From Thalassotalea sp. G2M2-11 (GTDB lineage: Bacteria > Pseudomonadota > Gammaproteobacteria > Enterobacterales > Alteromonadaceae), in contig NZ_JADNYL010000001.1 in assembly GCF_017168195.1 (NCBI RefSeq), positions 372,001-436,000 on the forward strand: 64,000 nt of DNA, written 5' to 3'. Below, piece by piece: positions 29,153 to 39,389 of this stretch. The notes beneath the pieces are model-generated. The model saw nothing but the letters and a program-made list of their open reading frames with translations. It was not told the origin of the DNA and did no database searches. The translations under genes were made by a program, and so were the position numbers. The first letter of the stretch is position 1. Every line of letters starts with the position of its first letter.

Positions 29153-29409
29153 TGAGCGATAAAATTCGTACACTACAAGGTCGCGTAATCAGTGACAAAA
29201 TGGATAAGTCTATCACTGTATTGATTGAGCGTCGTGTTAAGCACCCAATCTATGGTAAGTTCATTTCGCGTTCAACTAAGTTGAAAGCTCATGATGAAAC
29301 TAACCAATGTGCAATGGGTGACATTGTAACTATTCGTGAATGTGCTCCAATCTCTAAGTCTAAATCTTGGACATTAGTAGATGTAGTGGAAAAAGCGAAA
29401 GTAATTTAA
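29152..29409 (+). CDS. rpsQ: 30S ribosomal protein S17
   Basis: S17, 85 aa, an OB-fold early assembly protein of the 30S body. It contains [23 protein letters not shown] and the conserved [10 protein letters not shown] segment. Last gene of the S10 operon, with a terminator 27 nt after the stop. Confidence 0.97.
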   Translation: MSDKIRTLQGRVISDKMDKSITVLIERRVKHPIYGKFISRSTKLKAHDETNQCAMGDIVTIRECAPISKSKSWTLVDVVEKAKVI

Positions 29410-29435
29410 TTCTCACTTTATGGTGTGAATGAATA

Positions 29436-29466
29436 AAAACGGCTTCCAAGGAAGCCGTTTTTTTAT
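29436..29466 (+). terminator. S10 operon terminator
   Basis: AAAACGGCTTCC, loop AA, GGAAGCCGTTTT (29436-29461), a perfect 12-bp stem merging into a T-run. It separates the S10 and spc operons. Confidence 0.9.
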
Positions 29467-29558
29467 AGGTCTTTTTCCGAGAGCCTCATCAGTGAAAGTA
29501 GGCTATATAGAGAATTCATAAAAATTGTCTAAATAAAGTACCACTTTTTTTCTACTGG

Positions 29559-29567
29559 TGTTATAAT
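29559..29567 (+). promoter_or_regulatory. spc operon promoter (extended -10)
   Basis: TG-T-TATAAT at 29559-29567 is an extended -10 with a perfect hexamer. No good -35 is seen 16-18 nt upstream. The start would be near 29574, giving a ~100-nt leader before rplN. The rest of the 263-nt gap after rpsQ holds only the terminator. Confidence 0.6.
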
Positions 29568-29672
29568 CTCGCGCCCTCATCTTGTGAGTGGGGGTTGAAA
29601 AGGCAGTGACGGGTCGAATTTTTGGCCTTGAATTTCTATCTTAGTATTAGATAAATAGCGGAGCACATGTAA

Positions 29673-30041
29673 ATGATCCAAATGCAAACACAGCTTGACG
29701 TTGCTGATAACAGTGGCGCTCGACGCGTGCAATGTATAAAGGTCCTTGGTGGCTCGCACCGTCGCTATGCACGCATAGGTGACATCATCAAAGTTGCAGT
29801 TAAGGAAGCAATTCCTCGCGGTAAAGTAAAAAAAGGTGATGTTCTAACTGCGGTAGTGGTGCGCACTAAAAAGGGCGTACGTCGCCCGGATGGCTCAGCC
29901 ATTCGTTTTGACGGAAACGCGGCTGTAATGCTTAATGCAAACTTACAGCCAATTGGTACTCGTATTTTCGGGCCTGTGACACGTGAATTAAGAACTGAGA
30001 AGTTCATGAAGATCGTTTCATTAGCTCCAGAAGTACTATAA
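29673..30041 (+). CDS. rplN: 50S ribosomal protein L14
   Basis: L14, 122 aa (E. coli 123), at the subunit interface and the RsfS binding site. [19 protein letters not shown] and the C-terminal [12 protein letters not shown] are canonical. First gene of the spc operon. Confidence 0.97.
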   Translation: MIQMQTQLDVADNSGARRVQCIKVLGGSHRRYARIGDIIKVAVKEAIPRGKVKKGDVLTAVVVRTKKGVRRPDGSAIRFDGNAAVMLNANLQPIGTRIFGPVTRELRTEKFMKIVSLAPEVL

Positions 30042-30053
30042 GGAGTCACGATA

Positions 30054-30368
30054 ATGGCATCTAAGATTCGTCGTGATGATGAAGTAATCGTACTTGCAGG
30101 TAAAGACAAGGGCAAAACTGGTAAAGTTACTAAAGTTCTTGTTGAAGAAAGCAAGGTATACGTCGAAGGCGTAAACATGATCAAGAAGCACACTAAGCCT
30201 GTACCTCAGTTACAGCAGCCTGGTGGAATTGTTGAGAAAGAAGCACCTTTAGACGTTTCAAACGTAGCGATCCTTAACCCTAAAACGGGTAAAGCAGATC
30301 GTGTTGGTTTTAGAGATGAAGACGGCAAGAAAGTTCGCTTCTTCAAATCTAATAACGAATTAGTTTAA
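30054..30368 (+). CDS. rplX: 50S ribosomal protein L24
   Basis: L24, 104 aa, a KOW-motif protein ([17 protein letters not shown]) that starts 50S assembly. It is 12 nt after rplN and 15 nt before rplE. In E. coli S8 represses the spc operon at the rplX-rplE junction; I did not verify the S8 fold here. Confidence 0.97.
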   Translation: MASKIRRDDEVIVLAGKDKGKTGKVTKVLVEESKVYVEGVNMIKKHTKPVPQLQQPGGIVEKEAPLDVSNVAILNPKTGKADRVGFRDEDGKKVRFFKSNNELV

Positions 30369-30383
30369 TAATTGGAGTAAACG

Positions 30384-30923
30384 ATGGCGAAACTGCATGA
30401 TTTTTATAAAGATACAGTTGTAGCTGAGCTTCAAAAGAAGTTTGACTATAAAAGTGTCATGCAAGTCCCTCGGATTGAAAAGATCACCCTTAACATGGGT
30501 GTTGGTGAAGCGATTGCCGATAAAAAGGTATTAGAAGCAGCCACGAATGATCTTACTGCAATCTCAGGTCAAAAGCCTCTGATCACTAAAGCACGCAAAT
30601 CAGTTGCGGGTTTTAAGATTCGTGAAGGCTACCCTATTGGCGCAAAAGTAACTCTACGCGGCGAGCGTATGTGGGAATTTTTAGAGCGTTTAATCTCTAT
30701 TTCTGTTCCTCGTATTCGCGATTTCCGTGGCTTGAACCCTAAATCGTTCGATGGCCGTGGTAATTACAGCATGGGCGTGAAAGAGCAAATTATCTTCCCA
30801 GAAATCGATTATGATAAAATCGATAAGATTCGTGGTATGGATATTACTATCACTACTACTGCGCAATCGAATGAAGAAGGTCATGCTTTGCTTACTGCCT
30901 TTAACTTTCCGTTCAAGAAATAA
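30384..30923 (+). CDS. rplE: 50S ribosomal protein L5
   Basis: L5, 179 aa as in E. coli, binds 5S rRNA in the central protuberance. [16 protein letters not shown] and the [19 protein letters not shown] loop are conserved. Confidence 0.97.
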   Translation: MAKLHDFYKDTVVAELQKKFDYKSVMQVPRIEKITLNMGVGEAIADKKVLEAATNDLTAISGQKPLITKARKSVAGFKIREGYPIGAKVTLRGERMWEFLERLISISVPRIRDFRGLNPKSFDGRGNYSMGVKEQIIFPEIDYDKIDKIRGMDITITTTAQSNEEGHALLTAFNFPFKK

Positions 30924-30934
30924 GGTGTAGAGTC

Positions 30935-31240
30935 ATGGCAAAAGCGTCAATGAAAGCTCGTGAAGCAAAACGTACAAAACTAGTAGCTCAGTACGCTGAA
31001 AAGCGTCGTGCGTTAAAAGAGATCATCTCAAGTGTAAACTCTTCTGAAGAAGAGCGTTGGGATGCGGTATTGAAACTTCAAAGTTTACCACGTGATTCAT
31101 CAAGTAGCCGTCAACGTAATCGTTGTAATGTTACTGGTCGTCCACATGGTTACTTACGTAAATTCGGCTTAAGCCGTATTAAGTTGCGTGAAGCAACGAT
31201 GCGTGGTGAAGTTCCAGGTCTTAAGAAAGCTAGTTGGTAA
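30935..31240 (+). CDS. rpsN: 30S ribosomal protein S14
   Basis: S14, 101 aa, the long zinc-free form, since the CxxC pairs of the short form are absent. It has [21 protein letters not shown] near the C-terminus. It lies 11 nt after rplE in the spc operon. Confidence 0.97.
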   Translation: MAKASMKAREAKRTKLVAQYAEKRRALKEIISSVNSSEEERWDAVLKLQSLPRDSSSSRQRNRCNVTGRPHGYLRKFGLSRIKLREATMRGEVPGLKKASW

Positions 31241-31253
31241 TTCACGGGAGTAA

Positions 31254-31649
31254 ATGGTTATGATGACTGATCCTATCGCGGACATGTTTACACGCATCCG
31301 CAACGGTCAAGCTGCAGTAAAAACTGCAGTAACAATGCCATCTTCGAAGGTTAAAGTGGCTATTGCTAACTTACTTAAAGAAGAAGGTTATATTTCAGAT
31401 TATTCAGTATCAGGTGATGCAAAACCTGAGTTAGCTGTTGAATTGAAATATTTTGAAGGTAAAGAAGTAATTGAAACAATCAAACGTGTTTCACGTCCAG
31501 GTTTACGTGTATACAAAGGTCGCGATGAGCTTCCTCAAGTATTAGCGGGCATGGGTATTGCGATTGTTTCTACTTCTAAAGGTTTGATGACAGATCGCGC
31601 CGCTCGCACTGCGGGTTTAGGTGGCGAAATCATCGGTTTCGTAGCGTAA
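31254..31649 (+). CDS. rpsH: 30S ribosomal protein S8
   Basis: S8, central 30S platform protein and the autogenous repressor of the spc operon in E. coli, 131 aa as called. The start is ambiguous. ATG codons at 31254, 31260 and 31263 are in frame, and GGGAG at 31246-31250 is only 3 nt from the first but 9 nt from the second, so 31260 may be the true start. [15 protein letters not shown] then follows, as in the family. Confidence 0.95.
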   Translation: MVMMTDPIADMFTRIRNGQAAVKTAVTMPSSKVKVAIANLLKEEGYISDYSVSGDAKPELAVELKYFEGKEVIETIKRVSRPGLRVYKGRDELPQVLAGMGIAIVSTSKGLMTDRAARTAGLGGEIIGFVA

Positions 31650-31659
31650 GGAGCTTATT

Positions 31660-32193
31660 ATGTCTCGTGTTGCAAAAGCACCCGTAACTGTTCCTGCTGG
31701 CGTTACCGCAACGTTGTCAGGTCAAGACATTACAGTAAAAGGTCCAATTGGTGAGCTTTCTCGCACTATCAATGATTTAGTTACAATTTCTCAAGAAGAA
31801 AATGTAATTACAACTACAGTGGCAGAAGAAAGCAAAGCAGCTTGGGCACAAGCCGGTACTGCACGTGCTTTAATCAATAATATGGTTGAAGGTGTTAGTA
31901 AAGGTTTTACAAAAACATTAGTATTAAACGGTGTTGGTTACCGTGCAAAAGCCGCTGGTAAGAACTTAAACTTATCACTTGGTTTTTCACACCCAGTTGA
32001 CCACGCGATTCCTGAGGGAATCACTGTTGAAACTCCTAGCCAAACTGAAGTTGTGCTTAAAGGCGCTGACAAGCAGTTGGTAGGTCAAGTCGCAGCGAAC
32101 ATTCGCGCTTATCGTAAGCCAGAGCCTTATAAAGGTAAAGGTATCCGTTATAGCGATGAGTATGTACGCCGTAAAGAAGCTAAGAAAAAGTAG
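31660..32193 (+). CDS. rplF: 50S ribosomal protein L6
   Basis: L6, 177 aa as in E. coli, near the factor-binding centre. Two similar half-domains are expected. The C-terminal [16 protein letters not shown] motif is present. Confidence 0.97.
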   Translation: MSRVAKAPVTVPAGVTATLSGQDITVKGPIGELSRTINDLVTISQEENVITTTVAEESKAAWAQAGTARALINNMVEGVSKGFTKTLVLNGVGYRAKAAGKNLNLSLGFSHPVDHAIPEGITVETPSQTEVVLKGADKQLVGQVAANIRAYRKPEPYKGKGIRYSDEYVRRKEAKKK

Positions 32194-32202
32194 GGTAATA
32201 CG

Positions 32203-32556
32203 ATGGATAAGAAAACATCTCGTTTACGCCGTGCAAAGCGTGCACGTGCTAAAATCAGCGAGCTGGGTGCGAATCGTTTAGTCGTTCACCGTACTCCTCG
32301 CCACATTTACGCGCAATTGATCGCTCCAACTGGATCTGAAGTTATCGCAACAGCGTCTACTTTAGATAAAGAAGTGAAAGCTCAAGTTGAAAAAACCGGT
32401 AACGTTGCCGCAGCACAAGCTGTAGGTAAAGCAATCGCTGAACGTGCAAAAGCTAAAGGCATTGAGTCTGTAGCATTTGATCGCTCAGGTTTCCGTTACC
32501 ATGGTCGCGTTAAAGCGTTAGCAGATGCAGCTCGTGAAGCTGGTCTTCAGTTTTAG
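32203..32556 (+). CDS. rplR: 50S ribosomal protein L18
   Basis: L18, 117 aa as in E. coli, binds 5S rRNA. The basic N-terminus ([15 protein letters not shown]), [16 protein letters not shown] and the [20 protein letters not shown] end are canonical. Confidence 0.97.
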   Translation: MDKKTSRLRRAKRARAKISELGANRLVVHRTPRHIYAQLIAPTGSEVIATASTLDKEVKAQVEKTGNVAAAQAVGKAIAERAKAKGIESVAFDRSGFRYHGRVKALADAAREAGLQF

Positions 32557-32565
32557 GGGTTGATG

Positions 32566-33075
32566 ATGGCTAATCATAATCAAGAAAACTCACAACAAAG
32601 TGATATGGCTGAAAAGCTAATCGCCGTTAACCGTGTTTCAAAAGTGGTTAAAGGTGGTCGTATTTTCAGTTTCACCGCATTAACAGTTGTTGGTGACGGT
32701 AACGGTCGTGTTGGTTTTGGTTACGGTAAAGCACGTGAAGTGCCTGCTGCTATCCAAAAAGCAATGGAAAAGGCTCGTCGTAACTTAGTAACAGTTGATT
32801 TGAAGGGTACTACTCTTCAGCATCCTATCAAGGGTCGTCACTCTGGTTCTAAAGTTTACATGCAGCCTGCTTCTGAAGGTACAGGTATTATTGCCGGTGG
32901 TGCGATGCGTGCGGTACTAGAAGTGGCCGGTGTACAGAACGTATTGTCAAAAGCATACGGTTCTACTAACCCAATTAACGTAGTCCGCGCTACTGTTTCA
33001 GCGCTAGCGAATATGAAATCGCCAGCAGCTGTAGCAGCTAAACGTGGTAAAAGCGTTGATGAAATCTTGGGGTAA
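32566..33075 (+). CDS. rpsE: 30S ribosomal protein S5
   Basis: S5, 169 aa, acts in decoding accuracy and the mRNA helicase site. The N-terminal RNA-binding fold holds [23 protein letters not shown] (32560) and ATG (32563) precede in frame, but ATG 32566 gives MANHNQ with AGGGGT at 6 nt and is preferred. The N-terminal tail is glutamine- and asparagine-rich and slightly longer than in E. coli. Confidence 0.95.
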   Translation: MANHNQENSQQSDMAEKLIAVNRVSKVVKGGRIFSFTALTVVGDGNGRVGFGYGKAREVPAAIQKAMEKARRNLVTVDLKGTTLQHPIKGRHSGSKVYMQPASEGTGIIAGGAMRAVLEVAGVQNVLSKAYGSTNPINVVRATVSALANMKSPAAVAAKRGKSVDEILG

Positions 33076-33081
33076 TTGAAC

Positions 33082-33261
33082 ATGGCTAAAACAGTAAAAG
33101 TAACTCAAGTTAAAAGTTCTATTGGTCGTTTACCGAAGCATAGAGCTACATTGAAAGGTCTTGGTTTACGTCGTATCAACCATACAGTGGAGTTAGAAGA
33201 TACTCCTTCTGTACGTGGTATGATTAATCAAGTACATTACATGATTAAGGTGGAGGATTAA
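33082..33261 (+). CDS. rpmD: 50S ribosomal protein L30
   Basis: L30, 59 aa, the same as E. coli from the ATG at 33082 (MAKTVKVTQ). Two codons upstream are also open but do not fit the family. [18 protein letters not shown] is typical. Confidence 0.96.
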   Translation: MAKTVKVTQVKSSIGRLPKHRATLKGLGLRRINHTVELEDTPSVRGMINQVHYMIKVED

Positions 33262-33263
33262 TA

Positions 33264-33698
33264 ATGCATTTAAATACTTTATCTCCTGCACCAGGTGCTA
33301 AGAAAGCCAAGAAACGCTGTGGTCGTGGTATTGGTTCAGGCTTAGGTAAAACAGGTGGTCGCGGTCACAAAGGTCAGAAGTCACGTTCTGGCGGTAGTGT
33401 ACGTCCAGGTTTTGAAGGTGGTCAAATGCCTTTGAAACAACGTTTGCCTAAATTTGGTTTCACGTCTCGTAAATCTTTAGTTCGCGCTGAAGTACGTTTA
33501 CATGAACTAAATAGCATCAATGCAGATGTTGTCGATATTCATGCACTTAAAGACGCAAACCTTATTTCACGTAACATTGAAACGGCAAAAATTATTTTGT
33601 CTGGCGAAATCACTCGTCCAATCACTGTACGTGGCTTAAGTATTACTAAAGGTGCTCGTGCGGCTGTTGAAGCTGCCGGTGGAAAAATCGAGGAATAA
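33264..33698 (+). CDS. rplO: 50S ribosomal protein L15
   Basis: L15, 144 aa as in E. coli, with the glycine- and arginine-rich N-terminal tail ([20 protein letters not shown]) that threads into 23S rRNA. It is only 2 nt after rpmD. Confidence 0.97.
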   Translation: MHLNTLSPAPGAKKAKKRCGRGIGSGLGKTGGRGHKGQKSRSGGSVRPGFEGGQMPLKQRLPKFGFTSRKSLVRAEVRLHELNSINADVVDIHALKDANLISRNIETAKIILSGEITRPITVRGLSITKGARAAVEAAGGKIEE

Positions 33699-33706
33699 TA
33701 CAGGTT

Positions 33707-35032
33707 ATGGCTACACCAGGAATGGATAATAAAGGCGCAGGCGGCTTGTCTGAGCTAAAACAAAGATTATGGTTTGTTTTCGGTGCACTAATAGTGTTCC
33801 GTTTAGGATCATTCGTGCCAATCCCTGGTATTGACGCCGCTGTATTAGCTCAGTTGTTTGATCAACAAAAGGGTACCATCGTAGAAATGTTTAACATGTT
33901 CTCTGGTGGTGCTCTTGAGCGAGCCTCTGTATTGGCGCTAGGTATTATGCCGTACATTTCAGCTTCGATTATTATGCAATTGTTGACGGTGATTCACCCT
34001 GCAATGGCAGAATTAAAGAAAGAAGGTGAGGCTGGACGTCGTAAAATCAGTCAATATACCCGCTACGGTACTTTAGTATTAGCAACGGTTCAATCAATAG
34101 CAATTGCAAAAAGTTTACCTGGAATGATGCCTGGTCTAGTGATGGACGCAGGTTTTGGTTTCTACTTTGCTGCGGTAGTTTCGCTCGTCACCGGTACCAT
34201 GTTTTTAATGTGGTTAGGTGAGCAAATTACGGAACGCGGTATTGGTAATGGTATTTCGATTTTGATTTTTGCTGGTATTGTTGCTGGTATGCCATCAGCT
34301 GTTGGTCAAACAGCTGAAATGGCGCGTCAAGGTGAATTGCACTTATTAGTATTATTGCTAATTGCAGTCATTGTATTTTCAGTTACATTCTTTGTTGTAT
34401 TTGTTGAACGTGGTCAACGTCGAATTGTTGTTAACTACGCAAAACGTCAACAAGGACGTAAAGTGTTTGCCGCACAAAGCACACATTTACCATTAAAAGT
34501 AAATATGGCTGGTGTTATTCCGCCAATTTTTGCTTCAAGTATCTTGCTATTCCCTGGTTCAATTGCCAGTTGGTTTGGTCAAGGTGATGGTATGGTGGCT
34601 GACGTGTTACAGGAATTGTCTATTGCGATTTCTCCTGGCCAACCGCTGTATATGATGTTGTTAACAGCAGCGATAGTATTTTTCTGTTTCTTTTATACGG
34701 CATTGGTTTTCAATCCGCGTGAAACAGCAGATAACCTGAAAAAATCTGGTGCGTTTATTCCTGGGATCCGTCCTGGTGAGCAAACGTCTAAGTATATAGA
34801 TAAAGTGATGACTCGCTTAACCTTAACTGGTGCGTTATATATTACCTTTATCTGTTTGGTTCCTGAATTTATGAGAATGTTCTGGGATGTTCAGTTCTAC
34901 TTTGGTGGAACATCACTATTGATCATCGTAGTTGTTATCATGGATTTTATGGCTCAAGTACAAACGCATTTGATGTCACATCAATATGACAATGTGCTTA
35001 AGAAAGCAAACCTCAAAGGCTACGGTCGTTAG
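33707..35032 (+). CDS. secY: Protein translocase subunit SecY
   Basis: Channel subunit of the SecYEG translocon in the inner membrane, 441 aa, with ten hydrophobic segments. The plug and TM2 region ([20 protein letters not shown]) and the essential cytoplasmic loop ([15 protein letters not shown]) that engages SecA and ribosomes are intact. It is the only non-ribosomal gene of the spc operon, in its standard place. Confidence 0.98.
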   Translation: MATPGMDNKGAGGLSELKQRLWFVFGALIVFRLGSFVPIPGIDAAVLAQLFDQQKGTIVEMFNMFSGGALERASVLALGIMPYISASIIMQLLTVIHPAMAELKKEGEAGRRKISQYTRYGTLVLATVQSIAIAKSLPGMMPGLVMDAGFGFYFAAVVSLVTGTMFLMWLGEQITERGIGNGISILIFAGIVAGMPSAVGQTAEMARQGELHLLVLLLIAVIVFSVTFFVVFVERGQRRIVVNYAKRQQGRKVFAAQSTHLPLKVNMAGVIPPIFASSILLFPGSIASWFGQGDGMVADVLQELSIAISPGQPLYMMLLTAAIVFFCFFYTALVFNPRETADNLKKSGAFIPGIRPGEQTSKYIDKVMTRLTLTGALYITFICLVPEFMRMFWDVQFYFGGTSLLIIVVVIMDFMAQVQTHLMSHQYDNVLKKANLKGYGR

Positions 35033-35049
35033 GTTTAACGGAGTATAAA

Positions 35050-35163
35050 ATGAAAGTTCGTGCATCCGTAAAAAAGATTTGTCGTAACTGTAAAGTTGTT
35101 AAGCGTGCTGGTGTTGTTCGTGTAATTTGTAGCGAACCAAAGCATAAGCAACGTCAAGGCTAA
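35050..35163 (+). CDS. rpmJ: 50S ribosomal protein L36
   Basis: L36, 37 aa, starts [19 protein letters not shown]. The zinc ligands CRNC, a later cysteine and a histidine ([12 protein letters not shown]) make it the zinc-binding form. It is one residue shorter than E. coli L36 (CSEP in place of CSAEP). ACGGAGT lies 8 nt before the ATG, and the start is 18 nt after the secY stop. Last gene of the spc operon. Confidence 0.95.
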   Translation: MKVRASVKKICRNCKVVKRAGVVRVICSEPKHKQRQG

Positions 35164-35175
35164 ATCTTTAGCAGT

Positions 35176-35205
35176 GGCATTATGCGGATATTTCTGTATA
35201 ATGCC
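35176..35205 (+). promoter_or_regulatory. Hairpin with embedded promoter before the alpha operon
   Basis: GGCATTAT (35176-35183) and ATAATGCC (35198-35205) form an 8-bp stem. A perfect TATAAT (35197-35202) lies in the 3' arm, with a weak -35 (TGGCAT, 35175-35180, 16 nt spacing). It could be the alpha promoter, a weak spc terminator, or both. Confidence 0.45.
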
Positions 35206-35221
35206 GCTTCGATTTGCAAAC

Positions 35222-35310
35222 AAGTCGCTGGTTGAGTATCCTAACGGGCTTTTCAACCGGTTAATTTTAAATTTTGAATAGGAGATGTGTTAGTGGCCCG
35301 TATCGCTGGC
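35222..35310 (+). promoter_or_regulatory. Alpha operon leader (S4-binding pseudoknot type)
   Basis: The stretch TTGAGTATCCT...CGGGCTTTTCA (35232-35255) matches the E. coli alpha mRNA leader that folds into a pseudoknot with the S13 start region and is bound by S4. GGTTGA (35230-35235) pairs with TCAACC (35253-35258). The spacing to the GTG start of rpsM and its first codons also match. Repression by S4 (gene at 36074) is expected from the family. Confidence 0.75.
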
Positions 35311-35649
35311 ATTAACATCCCTGATCGTAAGCATGCAGTAATCGCCATTACTGCGATTTACGGTATCGGTCAAACGCGCGCAAAAGCAATTTGTGCGGCG
35401 GCTGGTATCGCTGAATCAACAAAGATCAGTGAATTAGACGAAGCTCAGATTGATGTGCTTCGTGCAGAAGTGGATAAATACACCGTAGAAGGTGATTTAC
35501 GCCGTGAAGTTTCAATGAACATTAAACGTCTTATGGATTTAGGTTGTTTCCGTGGCATTCGTCACCGTCGCAGTCTTCCTCTACGTGGTCAACGCACTAA
35601 AACAAATGCGCGTACCCGTAAAGGTCCTCGTAAGCCAATTAAGAAGTAA
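35293..35649 (+). CDS. rpsM: 30S ribosomal protein S13
   Basis: S13, 118 aa as in E. coli, in the 30S head contacting the P-site tRNA and bridge B1. The true start is the GTG at 35293 (GTGGCCCGTATC), preceded by TAGGAGATG and part of the alpha leader fold. The two extra upstream codons are not family-like. First gene of the alpha operon. Confidence 0.97.
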   Translation: MARIAGINIPDRKHAVIAITAIYGIGQTRAKAICAAAGIAESTKISELDEAQIDVLRAEVDKYTVEGDLRREVSMNIKRLMDLGCFRGIRHRRSLPLRGQRTKTNARTRKGPRKPIKK

Positions 35650-35662
35650 GAGGAACTAGACA

Positions 35663-36052
35663 ATGGCTAAAACACCTGTACGTACGCGTAAACGCGTAAA
35701 AAAACAAGTTGCTGATGGCATGGCTCATATCCATGCTTCTTTCAACAACACAATCGTAACTCTGACAGACCGTCAAGGTAATGCATTATCTTGGGCGACT
35801 GCTGGTGGTTCAGGTTTCCGTGGTTCACGTAAATCTACCCCTTTTGCTGCGCAAGTAGCTGCAGAGCGCGCTGGTAAAGCTGCTCAAGAGTTTGGTTTGA
35901 AGAATATTGAAGTGTTCGTTAAGGGCCCAGGTCCAGGTCGTGAATCTGCGATCCGTGCTTTAAATGCTGCTGGTTATAAAATCACCAACATTACTGACGT
36001 AACACCGATTCCTCATAATGGTTGTCGTCCTCCTAAGAAACGTCGCGTTTAA
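35663..36052 (+). CDS. rpsK: 30S ribosomal protein S11
   Basis: S11, 129 aa as in E. coli, at the 30S platform. [20 protein letters not shown] and the C-terminal [13 protein letters not shown], whose NG site is prone to isoaspartate, are conserved. Confidence 0.97.
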   Translation: MAKTPVRTRKRVKKQVADGMAHIHASFNNTIVTLTDRQGNALSWATAGGSGFRGSRKSTPFAAQVAAERAGKAAQEFGLKNIEVFVKGPGPGRESAIRALNAAGYKITNITDVTPIPHNGCRPPKKRRV

Positions 36053-36073
36053 TAGGATAGTTGGAGAAAGAAA

Positions 36074-36694
36074 ATGGCTAGATATTTAGGTCCTAAGTTA
36101 AAGCTTAGCCGCCGTGAAGGAACCGACTTATTCCTTAAAAGCGGTGTTCGAGCAATTGACACTAAATGTAAATTCGAAATGATCCCAGGTCAGCACGGCG
36201 CACGTCGCGGTCGTTTATCTGACTATGGTGTTCAACTTCGTGAAAAACAAAAAGTACGTCGTATTTATGGCGTATTAGAGAAGCAATTCCATAACTACTA
36301 CAAAGAAGCTGCGCGTCTAAAAGGCAATACAGGTGAAAACTTGTTACAACTTTTAGAAGAACGTTTAGATAACGTTGTATACCGCATGGGCTTTGCAAGT
36401 ACACGTGCAGAAGCTCGTCAGCTTGTAAGTCATAAAGCTATCGTAGTGAATGGAAGAGTTGTTAATATTCCATCTTTCACTGTTAAAGCTGAAGATGTAG
36501 TTTCTATTCGTGAGAAATCTAAAACTCAAGCGCGTATTGTTGCTGCTTTAGAATTAGCTGAACAACGTGAGAAACCAGTCTGGGTTGAAGTAGATAATAA
36601 GAAAATGGAAGGCGTTTTCAAACGTGTTCCTGATCGTACAGATTTATCTGCCGAAATTAATGAACAGTTGATAGTAGAACTTTACTCTAAGTAA
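36074..36694 (+). CDS. rpsD: 30S ribosomal protein S4
   Basis: S4, 206 aa as in E. coli, a primary 16S binder, with an S4 RNA-binding domain at about 95-155 ([21 protein letters not shown]). It is the likely autogenous repressor acting on the alpha leader at 35222-35310. Confidence 0.97.
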   Translation: MARYLGPKLKLSRREGTDLFLKSGVRAIDTKCKFEMIPGQHGARRGRLSDYGVQLREKQKVRRIYGVLEKQFHNYYKEAARLKGNTGENLLQLLEERLDNVVYRMGFASTRAEARQLVSHKAIVVNGRVVNIPSFTVKAEDVVSIREKSKTQARIVAALELAEQREKPVWVEVDNKKMEGVFKRVPDRTDLSAEINEQLIVELYSK

Positions 36695-36718
36695 AGTTGA
36701 ACTTTAAGAGAGGACATA

Positions 36719-37708
36719 ATGCAGGGTTCTGTAACCGAATTCCTAAGACCACGATTGGTTGATGTTGAAACTGTAAGCCCAACGCGCTCAAAAGTTACTT
36801 TAGAGCCGTTAGAGCGTGGTTTTGGTCACACTTTAGGTAATGCCTTACGCCGTATTTTATTATCTTCAATGCCAGGTTGTGCGGTAACTGAAGTAGAAAT
36901 TGATGGTGTATTACATGAGTACAGTAGTAAAGAAGGTGTGCAAGAAGACATCATTGAAATACTGTTAAACCTTAAAGGACTAGCTATTGGTTTAGAAGGA
37001 AAAAACGAAGCAGTTTTAACCTTAACTAAGACTGGTGAAGGCCCTGTAACGGCAGCTGATATTCAACATGATGGTGATGTAGAAATTGCAAATCCAGAAC
37101 ATGTGATTTGTCACTTAACAGGTGACGGTTCAATCAGCATGCGTATCAAAGTTGAAACAGGACGTGGTTACGTTCCTGCATCAGCCCGTCGCGAAGCCGA
37201 GGAAGAAGAACGTGCAATTGGTCGTTTATTGGTCGATGCTTCTTTCAGCCCTGTAGTAAGAATTGCTTATGACGTTGATTCAGCTCGTGTTGAGCAACGT
37301 ACTGACTTAGACAAATTAGTCTTAGACATGGAAACTAACGGCACGTTAGATCCAGAAGAAGCGATTCGTCGTGCATCAACCATCTTAGCTGAACAGTTAG
37401 ATGCGTTTGTTGAATTACGCGATATTACACAAGAAGAGCCGAAAGAAGAGAAACCATTATTTGATCCAATTTTGCTTCGTCCAGTAGATGATCTTGAACT
37501 TACTGTTCGTTCAGCTAACTGCTTAAAAGCAGAAGCGATTCAATATATTGGTGATTTAGTACAGCGTGCTGAAGTTGAGCTTCTTAAAACACCTAACTTA
37601 GGTAAGAAGTCATTAACTGAAATAAAAGACGTGTTAGCGTCTCGTGGTTTATCTTTAGGTATGCGCCTAGAGAATTGGCCACCAGAAAGCATTGCTGATA
37701 ACGACTAA
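36719..37708 (+). CDS. rpoA: RNA polymerase alpha subunit
   Basis: Alpha subunit, 329 aa as in E. coli. The N-terminal dimerisation domain runs to about residue 235 and the C-terminal domain from about 250. [15 protein letters not shown] contains the arginine (E. coli Arg265) that binds UP elements. It pairs with rpoB and rpoC at the start of this window. Confidence 0.98.
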   Translation: MQGSVTEFLRPRLVDVETVSPTRSKVTLEPLERGFGHTLGNALRRILLSSMPGCAVTEVEIDGVLHEYSSKEGVQEDIIEILLNLKGLAIGLEGKNEAVLTLTKTGEGPVTAADIQHDGDVEIANPEHVICHLTGDGSISMRIKVETGRGYVPASARREAEEEERAIGRLLVDASFSPVVRIAYDVDSARVEQRTDLDKLVLDMETNGTLDPEEAIRRASTILAEQLDAFVELRDITQEEPKEEKPLFDPILLRPVDDLELTVRSANCLKAEAIQYIGDLVQRAEVELLKTPNLGKKSLTEIKDVLASRGLSLGMRLENWPPESIADND

Positions 37709-37749
37709 GTCGGTCATCATTTTTTAATAGTTGAGATAAGGATTAACTT

Positions 37750-38157
37750 ATGCGTCATCGTAATAGCGGTCGCCAGTTAAACCGTAATAGCAGTCATCGT
37801 CAAGCGATGTTCCGCAATATGGCAAGTTCTTTAGTGAAGCACGGTGTTATTAAAACAACTGTTGCTAAAGCTAAAGAATTACGTCGCGTTGTTGAGCCAT
37901 TAATCACAATGGCCAAAACCGACAGCGTAGCAAACCGCCGTTTGGCTTTTGCACGTACACGTGATCAAGAAGTAGTAGGTATTTTATTCAATGAACTTGG
38001 TGAACGTTACCAAGATCGCCCAGGTGGTTATACTCGCATTCTAAAATGCGGCTATCGCACTGGTGATAAAGCGCCTATGGCTTACGTTGAGCTTGTAGAC
38101 CGTCCAGCAGTTGAAGAAGTTGCTGAAGAAGTTGAAGAAGCAAACGAAGAAGCGTAA
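37750..38157 (+). CDS. rplQ: 50S ribosomal protein L17
   Basis: L17, 135 aa (E. coli 127), near the tunnel exit. [20 protein letters not shown] is canonical. The last ~18 residues are a glutamate-rich tail that makes it longer than the E. coli protein. Last gene of the alpha operon. Confidence 0.97.
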   Translation: MRHRNSGRQLNRNSSHRQAMFRNMASSLVKHGVIKTTVAKAKELRRVVEPLITMAKTDSVANRRLAFARTRDQEVVGILFNELGERYQDRPGGYTRILKCGYRTGDKAPMAYVELVDRPAVEEVAEEVEEANEEA

Positions 38158-38180
38158 ATAACACTTTGTTATTTAGTGAA

Positions 38181-38207
38181 AAAACGGAGCAACTGCTCCG
38201 TTTTTTT
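38181..38207 (+). terminator. Alpha operon terminator
   Basis: AAAACGGAGC (38181-38190), loop AACT, GCTCCGTTTT (38195-38204), then further T to 38207. Strong intrinsic terminator. Confidence 0.9.
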
Positions 38208-38235
38208 ATGTTTGTCTTTCAACAGAGCTAAAGGC

Positions 38236-38264
38236 TTGACCAATTAGCTAAATACTCGTATAAC
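38236..38264 (+). promoter_or_regulatory. Predicted prkB promoter
   Basis: TTGACC (38236-38241), 17 nt, TATAAC (38259-38264). The start would be about 23 nt before the prkB ATG at 38294. Confidence 0.6.
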
Positions 38265-38293
38265 ATTAGCCTGTCGTCAAAAAGGTCCCAATT

Positions 38294-39193
38294 ATGTCAT
38301 CGAGAAACCCCATTATCGCTGTTACAGGTTCTTCTGGCGCAGGTACTTCCACCACAACTGAATCATTCGAGCATATTTTTCGTACGCTTGGTATCAATTC
38401 TGCCAAAGTTGAGGGTGATAGTTTTCATCGCTTCTCTCGTCAAGAAATGGATCTTGAAAAACGTAAAGCTCGGGAGACGGGACGTAAAATTAGCTACTTC
38501 GGTGATGAAGCGAATGACTTTGATGCTTTAGAAAAGTTATTCTGTGATTATTCCGAAACAGGTAAAGGGCAAATGCGTCGTTATTTGCATACCTTTGATG
38601 AAGCAGTGCCATACAATCAAATGCCGGGTACTTTTACTCCATGGGAACCCCTAGGGGAGGGGACCGATCTTTTATTCTATGAGGGACTCCACGGCGGCGT
38701 AGTCACCGAAAATAACAATGTGGCCCAACACGTAGATTTACTCATCGGCATGGTACCAATTGTTAACTTAGAATGGATACAAAAAATTATTCGTGATACC
38801 AATCAACGTGGCCACAGCCGAGAGGCAGTTACGGCCAGTATCGTTAAAAGTATGGAAGATTATATCTCATTTATTACCCCACAATTTTCACGCACCCACA
38901 TTAACTTTCAACGTGTGCCTACAGTAGATACTTCTAACCCTTTTAGCGCAAAAGCGATTCCTACCTTAGATGAAAGCTTTGTGGTAATACGCTTTCGTGA
39001 GGTTAACAATGTCGACTTTCCTTATTACCTCAGCATGATTGAAGGATCTTTCATGTCACGCATGAATACCTTAGTGGTGCCAGGTGGTAAAATGGGCTTA
39101 GCAATGGAGCTTATTCTCACCCCTTTAATTAAAGAATTAATGGACAAGAAAAACCAAGCAAATAAGCAATTAGATTGGATGAGTGGCTTTTAG
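38294..39193 (+). CDS. prkB: Phosphoribulokinase-like protein PrkB
   Basis: P-loop kinase of the phosphoribulokinase/uridine kinase family, 299 aa. The Walker A loop GSSGAGTST is at about 12-20, and the family segments EGDSFHRF and FYEGLHGG follow. It matches the E. coli prkB type that occurs in bacteria without a Calvin cycle, so the true substrate is not settled by homology. In E. coli prkB is next to yhfA and crp. Here yhfA is at 42647-43051, split off by a receptor gene. It has its own promoter and a shared terminator. Confidence 0.88.
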   Translation: MSSRNPIIAVTGSSGAGTSTTTESFEHIFRTLGINSAKVEGDSFHRFSRQEMDLEKRKARETGRKISYFGDEANDFDALEKLFCDYSETGKGQMRRYLHTFDEAVPYNQMPGTFTPWEPLGEGTDLLFYEGLHGGVVTENNNVAQHVDLLIGMVPIVNLEWIQKIIRDTNQRGHSREAVTASIVKSMEDYISFITPQFSRTHINFQRVPTVDTSNPFSAKAIPTLDESFVVIRFREVNNVDFPYYLSMIEGSFMSRMNTLVVPGGKMGLAMELILTPLIKELMDKKNQANKQLDWMSGF

Positions 39194-39340
39194 CCGCTCG
39201 CTTGATATTATTCGTTAAAGTCCCTGCCTGTATTTTACAGAAACTTCACTTATTCACTGCTTCTAATACGCTATTAGTATTAACTAAACGCATCGCTACA
39301 GTTGAATGGTTTCATTCGTATTATCTTGTTTAACCAATAA

Positions 39341-39364
39341 AAAAGCCTCCATATGGAGGCTTTT
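39341..39364. terminator. Bidirectional terminator between prkB and receptor 1
   Basis: AAAAGCCTCC, loop ATAT, GGAGGCTTTT, a perfect 10-bp stem with an A-run and T-run, usable by both convergent genes. The 147 nt after prkB before it hold nothing else recognisable. Confidence 0.85.
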
Positions 39365-39389
39365 AATCAAACGATTAATCGTTTAATAC

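Noticed and set aside
38294-39193. Calvin-cycle phosphoribulokinase
   Set aside because: The protein matches the PrkB type of heterotrophs and no RuBisCO or other Calvin gene is near.
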